Assembly: GCA_009733715.1 (NCBI GenBank) | Contig: WMKJ01000002.1 | Span: 186,001 to 250,000, forward strand | Reading direction: 5' to 3' | Source: Herpomyces periplanetae | Taxonomy: Eukaryota > Ascomycota > Laboulbeniomycetes > Herpomycetales > Herpomycetaceae | Length of the DNA stretch: 64,000 nt | Shown here: positions 41,673 to 54,082 of the stretch, one piece after another | Layout: each line of letters begins with the position of its first letter | Position numbering within the stretch: position 1 is the first letter of the stretch | Program-made: the position numbers and the translations under genes | The notes under the pieces: model-generated | What the model was told of the DNA's origin: nothing | Database searches by the model: none | Seen by the model: only the letters and a program-made list of their open reading frames with translations

Positions 41673-43899
41673 AATGGTAAACCGTTGATTATAATTGTTA
41701 GCAAATTAACGAGATACTTTAAAGTTCTGGGAAGCAGATTTATAGAAATAGTTCGCAAAGTGTATACTATGAACCGTTGTCGAAAATTATGCTCCAGGGT
41801 GAATGGGAATAATGTTCCCGAGATTGTATAGATCACTAATATTGAGCGACAATCGGGATCATGTCCAGCGCCCTATAAACTAAATATGAAAATTACTAGT
41901 TAATGGCAATTTAAGAATTCGCATTGAATAGAAAACGCTTAAGCGGTAACTTCGTCAACTGGAAATGGCTGACCAAATTTTGTGGTACCCAGCTAAGTTC
42001 AGTAAGCGGACACCTCTCCAGTGTGATTTGATGGATAACCTTCACCATAGTGGTAATCTGTGGTTATGATAGTAAGACATTCAGCAAAATAGAATGAAAA
42101 GCATTGGTATGAAGCGGAGAAGAGGCAATTCTGTAAAAAAACTGTTCGGTGTAAGCTAACAAGCCTTAAAGATCAGGAAGCATGTGAATACTGATAACGT
42201 CGGGAAGGTTTTGTAGAAAAGACGTAAAAATTTTTGGATTGAAAATTTCATGAAAATTGATGCAAGTTAGTGAATAATCATCCTGAACATGGAAAAGAAT
42301 CTCATGCGGTGTATTTTTGATGGAACATAAATAGATTAGAGAAGTCGTGGGGCAATCGTAACAGTAGAAATACTTAGGGCCGTTTAGTTAAATTACATTC
42401 AAATGTACAGAGATAAAATAAATGTTTTTGTAAAAGCTAAAAATTAGTGAGTAATAAACACACGAGCGTATATAAAGGGTGATCCGAGCTGATGGAATAA
42501 AATGTACAAATCAAGAAATCCAAGATAAATGCCAATGGTAAATGCAGGTAGGGGTGGGTAAACTTTGGAAATCAATTTATAGAAAATATGCGACAAATAA
42601 CATGTGCTAGCAGCATGTGGGCAATTGTAGTTAATGCAGATTTGAAAAACTTTGAGAACTGAATTGGGCAAATGGTAGGATGTAAAAATATATAATCAGG
42701 GCGTTTAGGTGACTTCTAGGAAAATCGGTGAATGGCAGAAGAGTTATTAGATTAAGAAAGGAAGAGAATCAATGGATTTTAAGGGGCAATATTGGGACAA
42801 GTGAGGAGAAATTCCAGGACAGAATCAGAGTAAAGATATAGACAAGAGAAATACAAAAATGATTGAAGGTGAGGTTATATGATAATTTCAAGATAAAAGC
42901 ATTGTCTGAAGAAGGGTAGTGGAAAAGGTTAAATGAGTAAATCGAGCAACAATAATGGAGTAAAATCGGATGAAAATCCTTCTAAAAAAGCAAGGGTACG
43001 CAACGAGTGACAAAGTTCATGCGAGATAAGCAATGATAACCGCAAGGGTCATTTAGACCGAGAAAATTAGACGATCCTACTGTGACACTTACAGAGCAGG
43101 ATTCATCCCGCAAAACCACAAGAGTCAAGAGCGGAAATGGGATACATATTTTCCAAGAACACACGAACCCGTGAAAATTGCAATTAGGGAATAAAGAGAA
43201 GAGAACTCAAAGGGTCATTGGTTAAAAAAACGGTAGATACGCCCACGAACACGTCTACTTAAAATAAGAAATGCACGAACAAGCGTGGCGAAGGGGGAAG
43301 AATAACAATTTGAAGGGTAATACATAAAACAAATAAATAACAATTGAATTAGCAAAATTAGCTTTTGGAAAAAGCACAAATATAGCAAAGCGGGATCGTG
43401 AAGAGAATTTAGAAGAATAAAAAGCGAAAAAGAAAACGAAAAGCGAAACTGAAAATTAAAAATTCGCGATTTCGGCTAAACGTTGTACCGCGGGCATCTC
43501 TTAGGTAATCAGCACCGCCACCGGCACTGCCGCCGGAAAAACCAGCTGCCGCGGCTTAGTAAGCACGTGATACGGATTACGTGACAGAAACTCAGCCCTG
43601 CCGCGAGCTGCTCCGCAGCGTATTTTTAGCAGTGGACCGTGACCGATTAGGTAAGCCTCGGTGGGTGGTTGTTTTTTCTTCCGAATTTTTGTGGTTTTTA
43701 CTTTTTATCAGTTTTCATCCTTCGTTTTTGCACATTTTTTCACATTTTCGATAAATTGTCGTCATTTTTTACAGTTTCCATTGTGCTGTCAGGAAAAATC
43801 GCCAAATTTGCCTTTTTTCTTTTAACATTCCCCATAAAATTCAACTTTCCATATTTACCCTCCCCTACCTTATGTGTGCGTGCCTCCGCTTTCTTTAGT
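41673..43899. other. Purine-rich intergenic region and promoter of the Rgt1-like gene
   Basis: From about 42000 to 43480 the + strand is A/G-rich. Between 43490 and 43660 it is GC-rich with a CACGTGATAC site and a nearby TTACGTGACA. After 43660 it turns T/C-rich up to the ATG. No gene seen; the frame upstream of 43900 is open but encodes a Phe-rich stretch typical of a T-rich leader. Confidence 0.6.
43564..43569. promoter_or_regulatory. CACGTG E-box (GCACGTGATA)
   Basis: Site 331 bp before the Rgt1-like ATG, within the GC-rich core of the promoter. Confidence 0.4.
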
Positions 43900-45119
43900 A
43901 TGCCACTATCCTCCTCGGTCGTCTCCTCCACATCTTCTCTACTCTCTGCCGCTGCACCTAATCCTAAAAATTCCCATTCCCACAGCTTATCAACATCGGT
44001 TTCCATTTCACATATTTCTGCTCAATCTCTTGAAGCTACTACAGTTTCACCGTCAGCATCATCACCGCCACCACCACCTCCTCCTCCTCCACCACATTAT
44101 TTATCGGTATCAAACGGCAGAAATCACGTTGATAATTTTACGCCGGGGAATACTTTCATGGACGCTAAACTATCGGGGCACGAAAGTACGAATACCAGTC
44201 GTACTATCTCATCTTCCCTTCAAGAAGAGGAAAATTTGACCAATACCGCGGCAGCTGCATTAGTCGCGACATCGTCTTCATCTAATTCGTTAATTTCTTC
44301 ATCCCATTCCTTGTCTCTACCTTCCTTAACAAATTCATCTTCGGAATCTTCAACGTCCTCCAGCTTAACAAATGATATAGTTCATGATCCTGCGTTATCT
44401 GCCGCAGCTGCTGCCGCTGCGGCAGCTGCTGCAGCGGCTGCATCATCGAACGTTATTGATTTGCAGTTATCATCGACCAACGTTAACAAGATACCCATCG
44501 ACGGTGATTTAAATTCTATTGTCGCTGGTACTCCATTCATATTCAATGATTCTGTCACGTCAAAATCAATTCCTGATATATCTTCATCTCATCGTCGACG
44601 TACTAAAATATCACGAGCATGTGATGAATGTCGTCGCAAAAAGGTCGGTTTGTTAAATTTTTCGCTGTGGGGATGTGTGCTGGCCGCATTCTGATCATCA
44701 CTCGTTAGGTCCGTTGTAATGCATCGTCAGATACTGCACCCAGTCCATGCTCCAATTGCAAGCGTACTGGCGCTCATTGCCAATTCAACCGGCAACCCCT
44801 AAAGAGAGGTCCTAGTAAAGGGTACGAAGAATCTTGTTATGGTTTCCTCCCTTGTGCATTCATATTTCACTTTAAAGCTTGTCGTATTAGTTATCTATCG
44901 CTAATTGACCATGTGGCTGCGATTCGTCGTGAGCAACACTCTTCATTTAAAAGTTACATTAAGGAATTGGCAGATAGGCTGAAGGCCCTGGAGCAAATTA
45001 TTCAGTCCCAGGGCTTCCAAAGTACATCACTGGAAAACGCTCCCTCTTCATCCGAAATGTCACACAAGCAGCTAACATTTTCTAACGAAATTTCCAATTG
45101 CTCTCCATCGTCCTCTTAA
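43900..45119 (+). CDS. Zn(II)2Cys6 transcription factor, Rgt1-like
   Basis: Three exons (43900-44643, 44709-44821, 44954-45119; introns 65 and 132 nt), 340 residues. The joins rebuild a textbook binuclear cluster: CDECRRKK|VRCNASS...CSNCKRTGAHC, Cys241 to Cys271, spaced C2-6-10-2-6. The motif LKRGPSKG|YIKELADRLKALE after the cluster is the linker and dimerisation helix seen in Rgt1-type regulators of glucose transporter genes. Everything before the cluster is low complexity: a polyproline run, Ser/Thr-rich stretches and a run of 14 alanines. The protein ends 55 residues after the linker and has no middle homology region, so it is much shorter than Rgt1 (about 1,100 residues in budding yeast). 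Target genes are inferred only. Confidence 0.88.
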
Positions 45120-45822
45120 AAGTGGTGTTCGTCGATCGATCCCATCTTATAAATAGGGCTAGAAGTGAAATCTCGACGCGTCTCTCGCATGCCTGACACA
45201 CCGACGAACAAACCATCAACGCTATCCCATGGTGTCCGATTCTGAAGCTCTCCCTGCCTGCCCCCGTTTACTGATTATTATATTTTGATAAACCAATCAT
45301 CTTCACAAGAAAAAAACAATCTATCATGTCAAAAATCACGATGCAAATAATCGCTGATCAATTCGTGTTTGACGAAATTTTTTAGAACCGTCGCTCGATT
45401 ATCTTGTTATCCTGTTTTTCCGTCCACTTATCTGCACCACCATACCACATTTACCTCACTGTTACTATTCTGCACGTCTGTTCTTCTTTATGTTATAAAA
45501 CGCTGCTCTGGTGTAGTGCGTTATGCGCGACAATCTGTCAGCTTCATGTTGAATCCCTTTTTAAGGTGTTATTCCGTGTGAAATCCCCCGCCGCTGGAAC
45601 TTCAACTGAGATATTAATTGCCTTATCTATCATGCTTGTCCGATACGTGTCGGCTTTGCTCGCGTGCGCGCGAAATGTGCATTTATTGTATAGTCTTGCA
45701 AGCTCAAGCCCTTGTATTTCTCAGAGTGTTTGCGAGTGCGGGTGTGAGTTGGTGAACGTGTATGTATGTGAGCGTGTAGAATCCTGGAAAATTAACTTCT
45801 TCGAACAGCTTGATACTTATAA
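45120..45822. other. 3' spacer between convergent genes
   Basis: 3' regions of the Rgt1-like gene (+) and URN1 (-). Plus-strand frames of 70-147 codons run across it and into URN1; they are Cys/Ser/Leu-rich without a domain and I leave them out. Confidence 0.55.
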
Positions 45823-47403
45823 TCAGTCGCTCAGCCCGCATTCTTGACGTAGAACTCTCTGTCTTTCTTCTCGTTCCACTACTGCATAGGCTATACTTCG
45901 GCGTACTGATGTACTGGTTCGAATTTTTTCATAAAGCTGTATGTTTAACTCATCATTTTCCTTGCGACCATCGTGAGTTGATGAACGTGCTGCTCCTGAA
46001 TACCCGATTTTAGATACTTTAGACTCACTAGCAATAATTTGCTTGATAAATTTTTTTAAAACAGATAATCTTTCGGTGTGAGGTAAACTAACTTGAGCGA
46101 CAAAAGATCGATAAATTCTCTCGCGTACACTTTCGACTAAATTTCGCGTTGTCAACGGATTAACGTGCGCCGTATATCCGAGAGGAGATGTCCGGCCCGG
46201 TAGAATGTTTCGCCGGAGCCAGTTTCTGCGAAATTCTGCCCAATAATGCGGAATGGCGATAGGTTGCTGAAGAGAGGTATTGGAATGGCTCTGCGAGGTG
46301 ACAAACTCGGCGTTTAAAAAATCTAGAAATGCGGATTGTGCATCATCATTATAGTTAAATGTGAATGTAGTTGGTAATTCGGAATCTTTCACTTGCTTAA
46401 TTTTATCACGCTTCTTCGCAATTGTATCATGAACCCACGATTCAAATGCAGTAGTTCGCTCTCGCATGGTTGAGTATAATAACCATTCCGGTTTTAATGG
46501 TAGCGTTGGATGGGTATGCTCTAATATATGAGTTAGGGTATGGTACGGGTTAATTGGAGGATCCACGTGAGAAAGAAATTCGTGAAAACGAATTTCCACG
46601 TTATTAGAGGAAGATGAAGCATCATTGTTTTGTGTATTTATTTCATCATTTTGAAGCTTGCTTGAATTGTTCTTCTTTTTGTTTTTTCTGCGTTTTTTAC
46701 TTTCGCTTTTAACATTGGTATCAGTAACTTTATTCTCGTTTTGGTTTGCTGTTTCTTCCTGTGTGCATACTTTTACGGACTGATCATCAGGTAAGTTTGG
46801 AGTTTCATCAGCACCTGACTCAGCTTCCTCTTGTCGCATTAGTTCGAGTTGCCAGGCTATATCATCTTCGGTAAATTCTTGTGCATGCGAACCTTCAGTC
46901 GCATTTAATGCATCAGGTCCATCTTCTTCCGCTTCTTCCTCCACGTACTCCTCAATTACTTCAAACTCCGTATCAGACTCAGCAACATTTTGACTATTAT
47001 TTTCAACGGAGTTACAAGAGGATTCCACCGTATCCGGCTTCCCGGAATCTTTTTCAACACTAAGCGTTGCTTCACCCAACCGTTTAACTGGTTGTTCCTC
47101 ATTCGGTAAACTCGATACGTTAATTCCTTCCCGCCGTAATCTATCAAATTCAATCACGTTTAACAAAACGTCCGATGGAATTTTCCAAAAACTTTGCTGT
47201 GTTTCACGATTATGAACAAACCGCCTGCCCTGTCTAGTAGTTACCAAGACCCAAGGTCCACCCTTTGGTAAGTTAAAAACGTGTTTTGCACTATCAAGCT
47301 TAAAGCTTGAATTTTTTCGTGAACATGCTGCATTGAGGGCATTTCCCGATTTAAAATTTTCAGAAAATCTGGGTTGTGTATGATTCCTTGCAAGATTTAC
47401 CAT
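45823..47403 (-). CDS. URN1: Splicing-associated WW/FF domain protein Urn1 (Dre4-like)
   Basis: Intronless, 526 residues. WW domain at about 48-77 (GPWVLVTTRQGRRFVHNRET, with Trp51 and Trp73). An acidic region includes FTEDDIAWQLELM, a block seen in fungal Urn1 homologs. A lysine-rich patch (KKRRKNKKKN) could be a nuclear signal. An FF-type domain (RFHEFLSHVDPPINPYHTLT to RERTTAFESWVHDTIAKKR) follows, then a helical C-terminus. Urn1/Dre4 proteins are spliceosome-associated; the WW domain probably binds proline-rich splicing factors. It diverges from PRE9, and the shared upstream region has one CACGTGA site. Confidence 0.85.
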   Translation of the reverse strand: MVNLARNHTQPRFSENFKSGNALNAACSRKNSSFKLDSAKHVFNLPKGGPWVLVTTRQGRRFVHNRETQQSFWKIPSDVLLNVIEFDRLRREGINVSSLPNEEQPVKRLGEATLSVEKDSGKPDTVESSCNSVENNSQNVAESDTEFEVIEEYVEEEAEEDGPDALNATEGSHAQEFTEDDIAWQLELMRQEEAESGADETPNLPDDQSVKVCTQEETANQNENKVTDTNVKSESKKRRKNKKKNNSSKLQNDEINTQNNDASSSSNNVEIRFHEFLSHVDPPINPYHTLTHILEHTHPTLPLKPEWLLYSTMRERTTAFESWVHDTIAKKRDKIKQVKDSELPTTFTFNYNDDAQSAFLDFLNAEFVTSQSHSNTSLQQPIAIPHYWAEFRRNWLRRNILPGRTSPLGYTAHVNPLTTRNLVESVRERIYRSFVAQVSLPHTERLSVLKKFIKQIIASESKVSKIGYSGAARSSTHDGRKENDELNIQLYEKIRTSTSVRRSIAYAVVEREERQRVLRQECGLSD

Positions 47404-48364
47404 CGATCACAGTTTTAACAGTTAGCGATACGGAGAAAAATATAGATTGAAAATGTACGCCTTGACTCTTCTTTTAATATAATATGGTGTACAAAACCAG
47501 GCCAATCCACTTTTTATATCTTGAAAACCACGTTAACAAGTAAATCTTATCCACAAATACAAGAAAATTTCCAGCTAATCACATCCCCGACCAAGCTGTA
47601 TTTCACTTGACACTCATATAAAAATCCACCAATTCGATTAAGTCTACAAGAAAACGTAGAGTCGAGCATAATAACAATACCCACTCTGTGAAAATTGCAT
47701 TTTAAAAAACTCAGACTATTGTCAAATCGAAACTTCAAATGTCCATCTTCTTTTCCACCCCAAATTCCCCCGCCCACACTTCCCCTAAACACGCACCGCA
47801 GATATGGATCATGTGCTTGGATCAGGTGATTGATCACGTGAGCTGTGAGTTGGGAAGGCACGGTTACGGGGAAAGGGCTATAGAGTTTAGACGAGATGAA
47901 GGGGAAGGTGAAAGATCAGCTGACGAGTAGTTTGCATCACGGTGACGAGGATGAAGAATTTATTAGATTGAGTAGAAGAGAATTGGATTTGAAATTTAAG
48001 TATTCTCGATGAATTAACTTTTAACGGGACTTGTGGGCGAGTTATCTAAAGTAATAGGTAATCGTTTAGTTTCAAAATTGGGTAGTTTATACGATTATCA
48101 ATCATTCATAACGCGTTTTGCTCAAGCTTTTCATTATATGCTTTTTATAAATACTTTATTAGATCGTGAAAGTGTTTGGTGCTTTGAATATATTCTGTTT
48201 ATTTTAAACGTTTGATTTAGTTCAAGGTTAGTGGCACGTACACAGTTTAATTTTGGGGGGTTATTTAAACGATTTTGAAAAAATTTTGATGGTTGATTGA
48301 TGATGGTGATGCAGAATAGAAACAGTTTACTTGGTTATTTTTTTCGTTTACGCATATATTATCA
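47404..48364. other. Divergent promoter of URN1 and PRE9
   Basis: 961 bp between two start codons. Small open frames on both strands carry no domain. I saw no clear PACE (GGTGGCAAA) proteasome-control element. Confidence 0.55.
47835..47840. promoter_or_regulatory. CACGTG E-box (ATCACGTGAG)
   Basis: Site 432 bp before the URN1 ATG and 525 bp before the PRE9 ATG. Confidence 0.4.
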
Positions 48365-49358
48365 ATGGCTCGCCGTTACGACTCACGTACCACTATATTT
48401 TCGCCGGAAGGTAGACTATATCAAGTGGAGTATGCGTTAGAAGCGATTTCTCACGCTGGAACGGCATTGGGGATTCTCGCCAAGGATGGAATTGTTCTAG
48501 CGGCAGAACGAAAAGTAACGAGTAAACTTCTCGAACAAGATACTTCAGCGGAGAAGTTGTATATATTAAGCGAGTAAGTGAATTCTCAGTGGCCCAAACC
48601 GGGATCCTAGGCAATGTCACAATAGCAATTTAATGAAAAATGTATACTCAAGCTAACATATATACCTTTGATGATACACGTAATATGAATAGCAATATGA
48701 TCTGTGCTGTGGCGGGAATGACTGCAGACGCGAATATATTGATCAATTTCGCACGGCAGACAGCTCAACGCTACATTCAGACCTACAATGAAGAAATGGG
48801 TAGTGAACTCTTGGTTCGTCGTGTTTGTGACGTGAAACAAGGCTACACTCAACACGGTGGACTTCGACCGTTTGGTGTATCATTCATTTACGCAGGCTAC
48901 GACTCTCGTCGACATTTTCAATTGTACCAGAGCAATCCCAGTGGTAACTACGGAGGATGGAAAGCTACTAGTGTAGGAGCGAACCATGCCAGTGCGCAAA
49001 GTTTACTAAAACAAGATTATCGGGACGACTTTTCCCTGGATGAAGCGTGTGGTCTTGCAGTCAAAGTTTTAAGTAAAACGCTGGATTCCACTACGTTGAG
49101 CAGTGAAAAGAGTAAGTACTACGAAAATTTGGGAGAAAACTTTTAAAGCGAAAGGCGCGCGTGCGTTGGTGATATGAAGGGAGGCAGCTAAAAGCGCTAA
49201 CATGTTTTCACTATCAAATAGTTGAATTTGCGACGATTGGCTTAACAAAGTCGGGTCAAGTTTACCATCATTTATGGACGGCAGATGAGATTGACCGATT
49301 GTTACTTCAGCATAGCGTGGGTAAAGGATTAAAAAAGGGATTGAGTGACGATGAATGA
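48365..49358 (+). CDS. PRE9: 20S proteasome subunit alpha-3 (Pre9/PSMA4)
   Basis: Three exons (48365-48573, 48693-49111, 49222-49358; introns 119 and 110 nt, both GTAAGT donors), 254 residues. It is an outer-ring alpha subunit of the 20S proteasome. The start carries the alpha-subunit signature ([20 protein letters not shown]) that makes up the gate region. The joins restore [17 protein letters not shown] and [46 protein letters not shown] and [11 protein letters not shown] place it with yeast Pre9 and human PSMA4. Length matches the family. The 3' end converges on SPF30. Confidence 0.97.
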
Positions 49359-50054
49359 TGAACAATAGTGAATTACCCGAGTAGTGTGAAACAAGCCTGA
49401 CATACGAAGCGCGGTTCGAGATATGGGAAGAATAGGCCACGGCGTAGTGACGTATATTTTTCTCACCTATGTTGTAACAAGGAGTAAGCAGTTTTGCCAA
49501 GTTTATTTGGAAAAAAGCGGGAAAAGATGAATCTGAGCATGACTGAAACGACATATAACTAGAGAGAGGATCATGAACAACTAGTAGCGAGCAGGGTAAA
49601 AGGAAGGAGAGTACAAATCTCGGGGTAGATGAAACGATTGTCCATGATGAGCAAGGAAGTAGAAGGCGAGCAAATTTGCTGGTTGAAATGAAATTGGAGT
49701 TTGCCTGTTGCGAATCAAATTGAGCGTTAGAATTGGGTTGATCAAGCGCAGCATAGCATGATAACGCAGCAGCAGAGCAGGGCGATGAAGAGTAAAAGAT
49801 AATAGCAGGGGGAAATATGAGCTATAGCAATGTGAACGATAAACATTTTAGAAGTAACTTCTAAGGAAAAGAAAACGGGGATGCAGGTAAACGGGCAAAT
49901 ATAAATACCAGAATACACAGCGGGTATGAGAGTCAGGGCGTACACGCCAACAGGCAAGTCTGTAGGCGGATCTCGGGAGCAAGGCAAGAGAAATGAGCGG
50001 TCAAGATGGATAATGTATAGCAGTAGTAGAGGATAGAAAAGGAAAAAAAAAGTG
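49359..50054. other. 3' spacer between PRE9 and SPF30
   Basis: Purine-rich on the + strand. A minus-strand frame overlapping the SPF30 stop (49742-50068) is Leu/Ile/Cys-rich, which fits read-out of skewed DNA; not annotated. Confidence 0.55.
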
Positions 50055-51368
50055 TCACTCATCCTCATTAATATCGTAGATATGTCGAGTTCGAGCGGGA
50101 TCTTTTCGCATGGTTTGCCCGGAACCCGTAAAGCCGACTGAATAAGGTGGGGGTAGATGGGTAGAATTCAAGTGTATAGAAAAGTTAGTCTGAGGAAGAA
50201 AAGTGTACAGCGTACTCAAGGCAACATGGTTTAAATAGTGAGAGGTATAAGCTAAGGTACGGTACGGAACAGTAAAACTTACCTCGTGCATTAACACCTT
50301 CACCGGTTCGAAAGATACTATCTTTTTTACCCGTCTTTTTGGCCCATTTACTCTTCTGAGAGAACTCAAGCCATTTACACTTTTCCGTTTCAAGTTCACG
50401 ATTATTTTTTAACTTGCGAGGCTGTTTCATGGAACGATTACCAGTAAAAGCATCACTTGAATCGGTATTAATACTATCGGAACCATTTCGAGTAGATGGT
50501 ACACCTTGACCATTGGACAAAATTCGACGAATGTTTGCGGCAGCGGATATTACGGTAGAACCATAAGGATGATGGTGATGCATAGCGGAAGTTGATTCAT
50601 CGAGTTTGCGCTTGCGAGAATCGGGTCGAATTTTCAAATCCGCCGAACGTAGGGTTAATGATGAATTATCAGCTTTGAATGAAACTGTATAAACTGGGTT
50701 AGTGGAGGATCCAGTTATGGCGGTGATTCGAGCAGGTGCGAAATGCTTTTCACCGGTGGGCCAACGGGCTAGCACTTCGTCATTAATGTGAAAAGTGTGG
50801 GTAGAGTTGATTGTTAAGTTATTAACATCATCATCCGTGCCTAACGATGAAATGCCAGCGGCATTTGAATTGTTAACAGTTCGTTTAAACGCAGGGTGAT
50901 CTTCCCACGACCATTTATCCGATTTCGGGGGATAAATAGGTTTATTGGATACCTCTTCTTTGGCTTTTTGAACTGCATGTTCCTGTTCAGCCTTTGGTCT
51001 AAGTTCTTCGATAGCGGCGGTTTGAAGTTCGATAAACTGCTCAATCTCGGACTTTAGTGTTACAAGTTCATCTGAACATGTTCCAGCGTCGAGACTGGAT
51101 TTGACGACTTCGAGCTGAATTTTTCAGAATTTGCCATTGTTAACCAATAGTAGAGCTTGCGGTCAATTGAATGTTAACGTGAGGTTGTTCTGTATATACA
51201 AGTTTGGTGCACATGTAGTAGGAGTAATACTGTTGCCACTGACGCCAGCCTAGCTTGTGTATACAGAATAAAGTATAAGCTAATGAGAATGAAAAAGGGT
51301 AAACTAACCTGTTCTTGGTAGTCTTTGAGCTCAGCTTCTAAACGAGCTATTTCCGTAGACGCCGTCAT
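50055..51368 (-). CDS. SPF30: Splicing factor Spf30 (SMNDC1-like, Tudor domain)
   Basis: Minus-strand exons 51368-51309, 51114-50283 and 50137-50055 (introns 194 and 145 nt), 324 residues. Spf30/SMNDC1 is a U2-snRNP-associated spliceosome assembly factor whose Tudor domain binds dimethylarginine on Sm proteins. The short N-terminal coil (ARLEAELKDYQEQ|LEVVKSS) is followed by the Tudor domain (FHINDEVLARWPTGEKHFAP, ARITAI, YTVSFKADNSSLTLRSADLK). The C-terminal block (KCKWLEFSQKSKWAKKTGKK, DSIFRTGEGVNAR|VGFTGSG) is restored by the last splice and is highly conserved in the family. Internal low-complexity parts include a His run. Confidence 0.94.
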
Positions 51369-51661
51369 AAGTAAAGTGTATCATGAATGAAGTTTAAAAT
51401 AATGGTGGTAATTTTCCTTGTGCACTTAAAACCCGAATAACCTTAGTTTTTTTGGAATTGTTTTGTGTGAATTTCCCACGAGATTTACAAAATATGTGTT
51501 AAAATGGTACGCAGATGATTTTGCGTTATAAATCTATTAAATTCAAACTTTACTTAACAAATTCTTTTGCTAAATTCCTTTTCCCCGCGCCAAAATCATT
51601 CCATTTCATCCTTTAAATTTCGCCAACTTTTCGCTTCGCCGAACGCGCCCCAGCCAATTGC

Positions 51662-51667
51662 CACGTG
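51662..51667. promoter_or_regulatory. CACGTG E-box (CCACGTGACT)
   Basis: Site 294 bp before the SPF30 ATG, in a GC-rich block. Confidence 0.45.
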
Positions 51668-52268
51668 ACTGGCTCGCGTAATCCGTGGCTGTGGTGGCGC
51701 AGGCGTGTGGCGGTGTGGCGTTCGGGTTTTGTTGGTTGGAGATGCGGGTTTTGAAGATTTTTCGAAATGATTAAATGTTGTAGAAGGGTTTAGATCTTGA
51801 GATTAGAGTGCTGGTATGGTGTGGAGTATGTGGTTTATTTTTTAGAAGGGTAGTGATTTAAAATTTAAATCGTTGAAAAAATAGAGGGAAGTTTATACCA
51901 GAGTTTATCATTTGCTTTAGATAGTTGCCACATAGTATACATTTGTTGTTGGAGTTATGGATAAATAATTATCTCTCAAGTATACCAAATTCATCTAGAC
52001 TCTTAACTGTACCATTTTATCTTGTTACTCATCACCACATAGCGTTCATATTTTAACTGTTTAAAGGTAATCATTGTAGGGCCTAAGTACCACGGGTTAA
52101 TTAACTATAATATGATTCTACAAAGTTAGTTAAGCAGGCCCAGTAGAACTTTCCCGTAGGCATAATTAATCTACATCAAAATATTCCAACAATAAACTTT
52201 CTTTGCTTTACTTTTTGCCATAACCTTCATTAAAAGCATTCCCAGTAAAAGCACCTCGGAACTTCACG

Positions 52269-52293
52269 AAATATTTCCCAATTAGGAAATATT
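52269..52293. promoter_or_regulatory. Palindromic MADS-box (Mcm1 P-box-like) site, copy 2
   Basis: AAATATTTCC and GGAAATATT arms around CAATTA; core TTTCCCAATTAGGAAA at 52274-52289 is a near-ideal Mcm1 site. It differs from the copy at 2628 at one base over 25. It starts 29 bp before a 61-codon frame (52322-52507) that I do not trust. Confidence 0.5.
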
Positions 52294-54052
52294 AGAGGGG
52301 TAATTAGTTGGTTCGACAGAAATGCCGGGATTCTTGAGTTTATGGTGGAAAGAAGTGAGCTGTAATGATAAGGAAAAAGTGTATATTCATAGGAATTTTA
52401 TTCGTAAACTTGCATTACATTATCTAGGTCTTTACTTGATATTGTATCCGTTAATAAGTCACCCTAATGCCTGTAGACTAGTACATTATAGTGTAACGGG
52501 GAATTAAGCTTAACAAACCACCCAAGTGAAAATTATGTGTTTGAATATATATCGTAAGTAAATTTTAAGTGTTTAAGAGATATTGATGGTATACAAACAG
52601 ATCTTGTATAAATTTATCATGTAGACCTACGGTTATATTTACACCTACATTTATACTCTGATCCATATCACGATGAGGAATTCATCGATTTTATACTGCG
52701 TTCCAGTGAAAACATAATCTATAATTCCGCAATACCCGCACTTAATTCACCATTATCCATCAGGCCAATAAAGTAGTTTACTCAAGCCTTCTATTGTCTC
52801 CTGTTTCACTTTCTAAGTCTCAAATTATCGCCCCTCAGTTCAACTGAAGCTGTGCCAATTATCATCATTCTGCCCCGAATCCATTGTGCAAATGTATAAA
52901 TGTACTTTGGCCAAGTATACAGTATATATTATCACGAATACCTTAATTGGCATAGAAACTATTTTTAATGCATTTGATTGTATTATATTTAAAAGTTGCT
53001 CAGGTTTTACCAAATCAGCTTACCCAGATTCCCAAACATCCCGTAGTGTATTAGATAGATTAAATGTTAATATAGTCGTCTTATCGAACTCAGTCTGTCA
53101 TTATACACTAAACATTAAACGTGTCAAAATTTGATCTCCCATCCATGATTCCATTGTGTCGTTAAATTCCTTCCATTATCCCGGCCGGGGTCCTTTCGGC
53201 TTATCAGCTTGTCGGATGTAAAATTAGCTCTGAAGATAACTTAAACCCATCAAATAAGTCTGTTAACAAGATACAATAGATTAATTATTTTATTTGAATA
53301 CTTCCCTGAACACCTTTCTCGTCACAGCGCACCTTAATAAATGCGTGGCATAGCACAGCAGTGGATTGTACAGGTTCTGTTTGATATATATTGGTTTATC
53401 CAGTATTATATTTCGACTGAATCATTATCGTGGAAAACCCTGGCTGGATAGATAGATTTACCATTTTTCGTATAACTGGCAGCTACTTTAACTCGGCTGT
53501 GTATGATAATTTTTCGTTAAGTGCTTGATACGTACAATAAATTCACCATTTATCGTCAAGATACTCGTTAACTGTAAGTTCACCATGTCATGCCGTAATT
53601 TATCTTGTAGTTACCAAGTGTAAACTTGCCATTTAGCCTAATTCTTAACCTTTACATGCATGAACTCTTAACAAGTTAATGCATCTATTGGATTTTACCA
53701 TCAAATTATACTATTCTTCCCCCTCCCGAGTCCTTACCTGGTAGTTCGCTAGCTACACTTGTTGGTCAAACGGGCATCAAGCTTCCTTAAACCTCTTCTC
53801 TTCATAATTGCCTCAAGCATTTCTATCTCTTTCACGCTACTTTATCATCTTCACCGACCATCACCCTACTCGGCCTTTTATTATACGTCATAGATAACGT
53901 GTTAACTCAATTGTCGCATTGTATCAAATTCTTCCTTTGGTCGGTCCATCCATTTCCCTCTTTACCGCTCTAATTCGTCACCTTTGCATATACATGGACA
54001 AAAATAGTCCGTAAATATTTAATTCCCTTGAATTTAATCAATCAAACCATTG

Positions 54053-54082
54053 ATCCATCCATCCATCTATCCATCCATCCAT
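54053..54082. repeat. ATCC microsatellite
   Basis: About seven ATCC units with one interruption (ATCT). Confidence 0.8.

Noticed and set aside
45369-45847. Overlapping + frames between the Rgt1-like gene and URN1
   Set aside because: Cys/Ser/Leu-rich, extend antisense into URN1, no domain.
49069-49554. 161-codon minus-strand frame opposite PRE9
   Set aside because: Antisense to PRE9 exons 2 and 3, which are certain; no domain.
575-51667. Claim that CACGTG itself is over-represented
   Set aside because: For this base composition about nine copies are expected in 64 kb by chance, so count alone is not evidence; only the flank bias and placement were reported.
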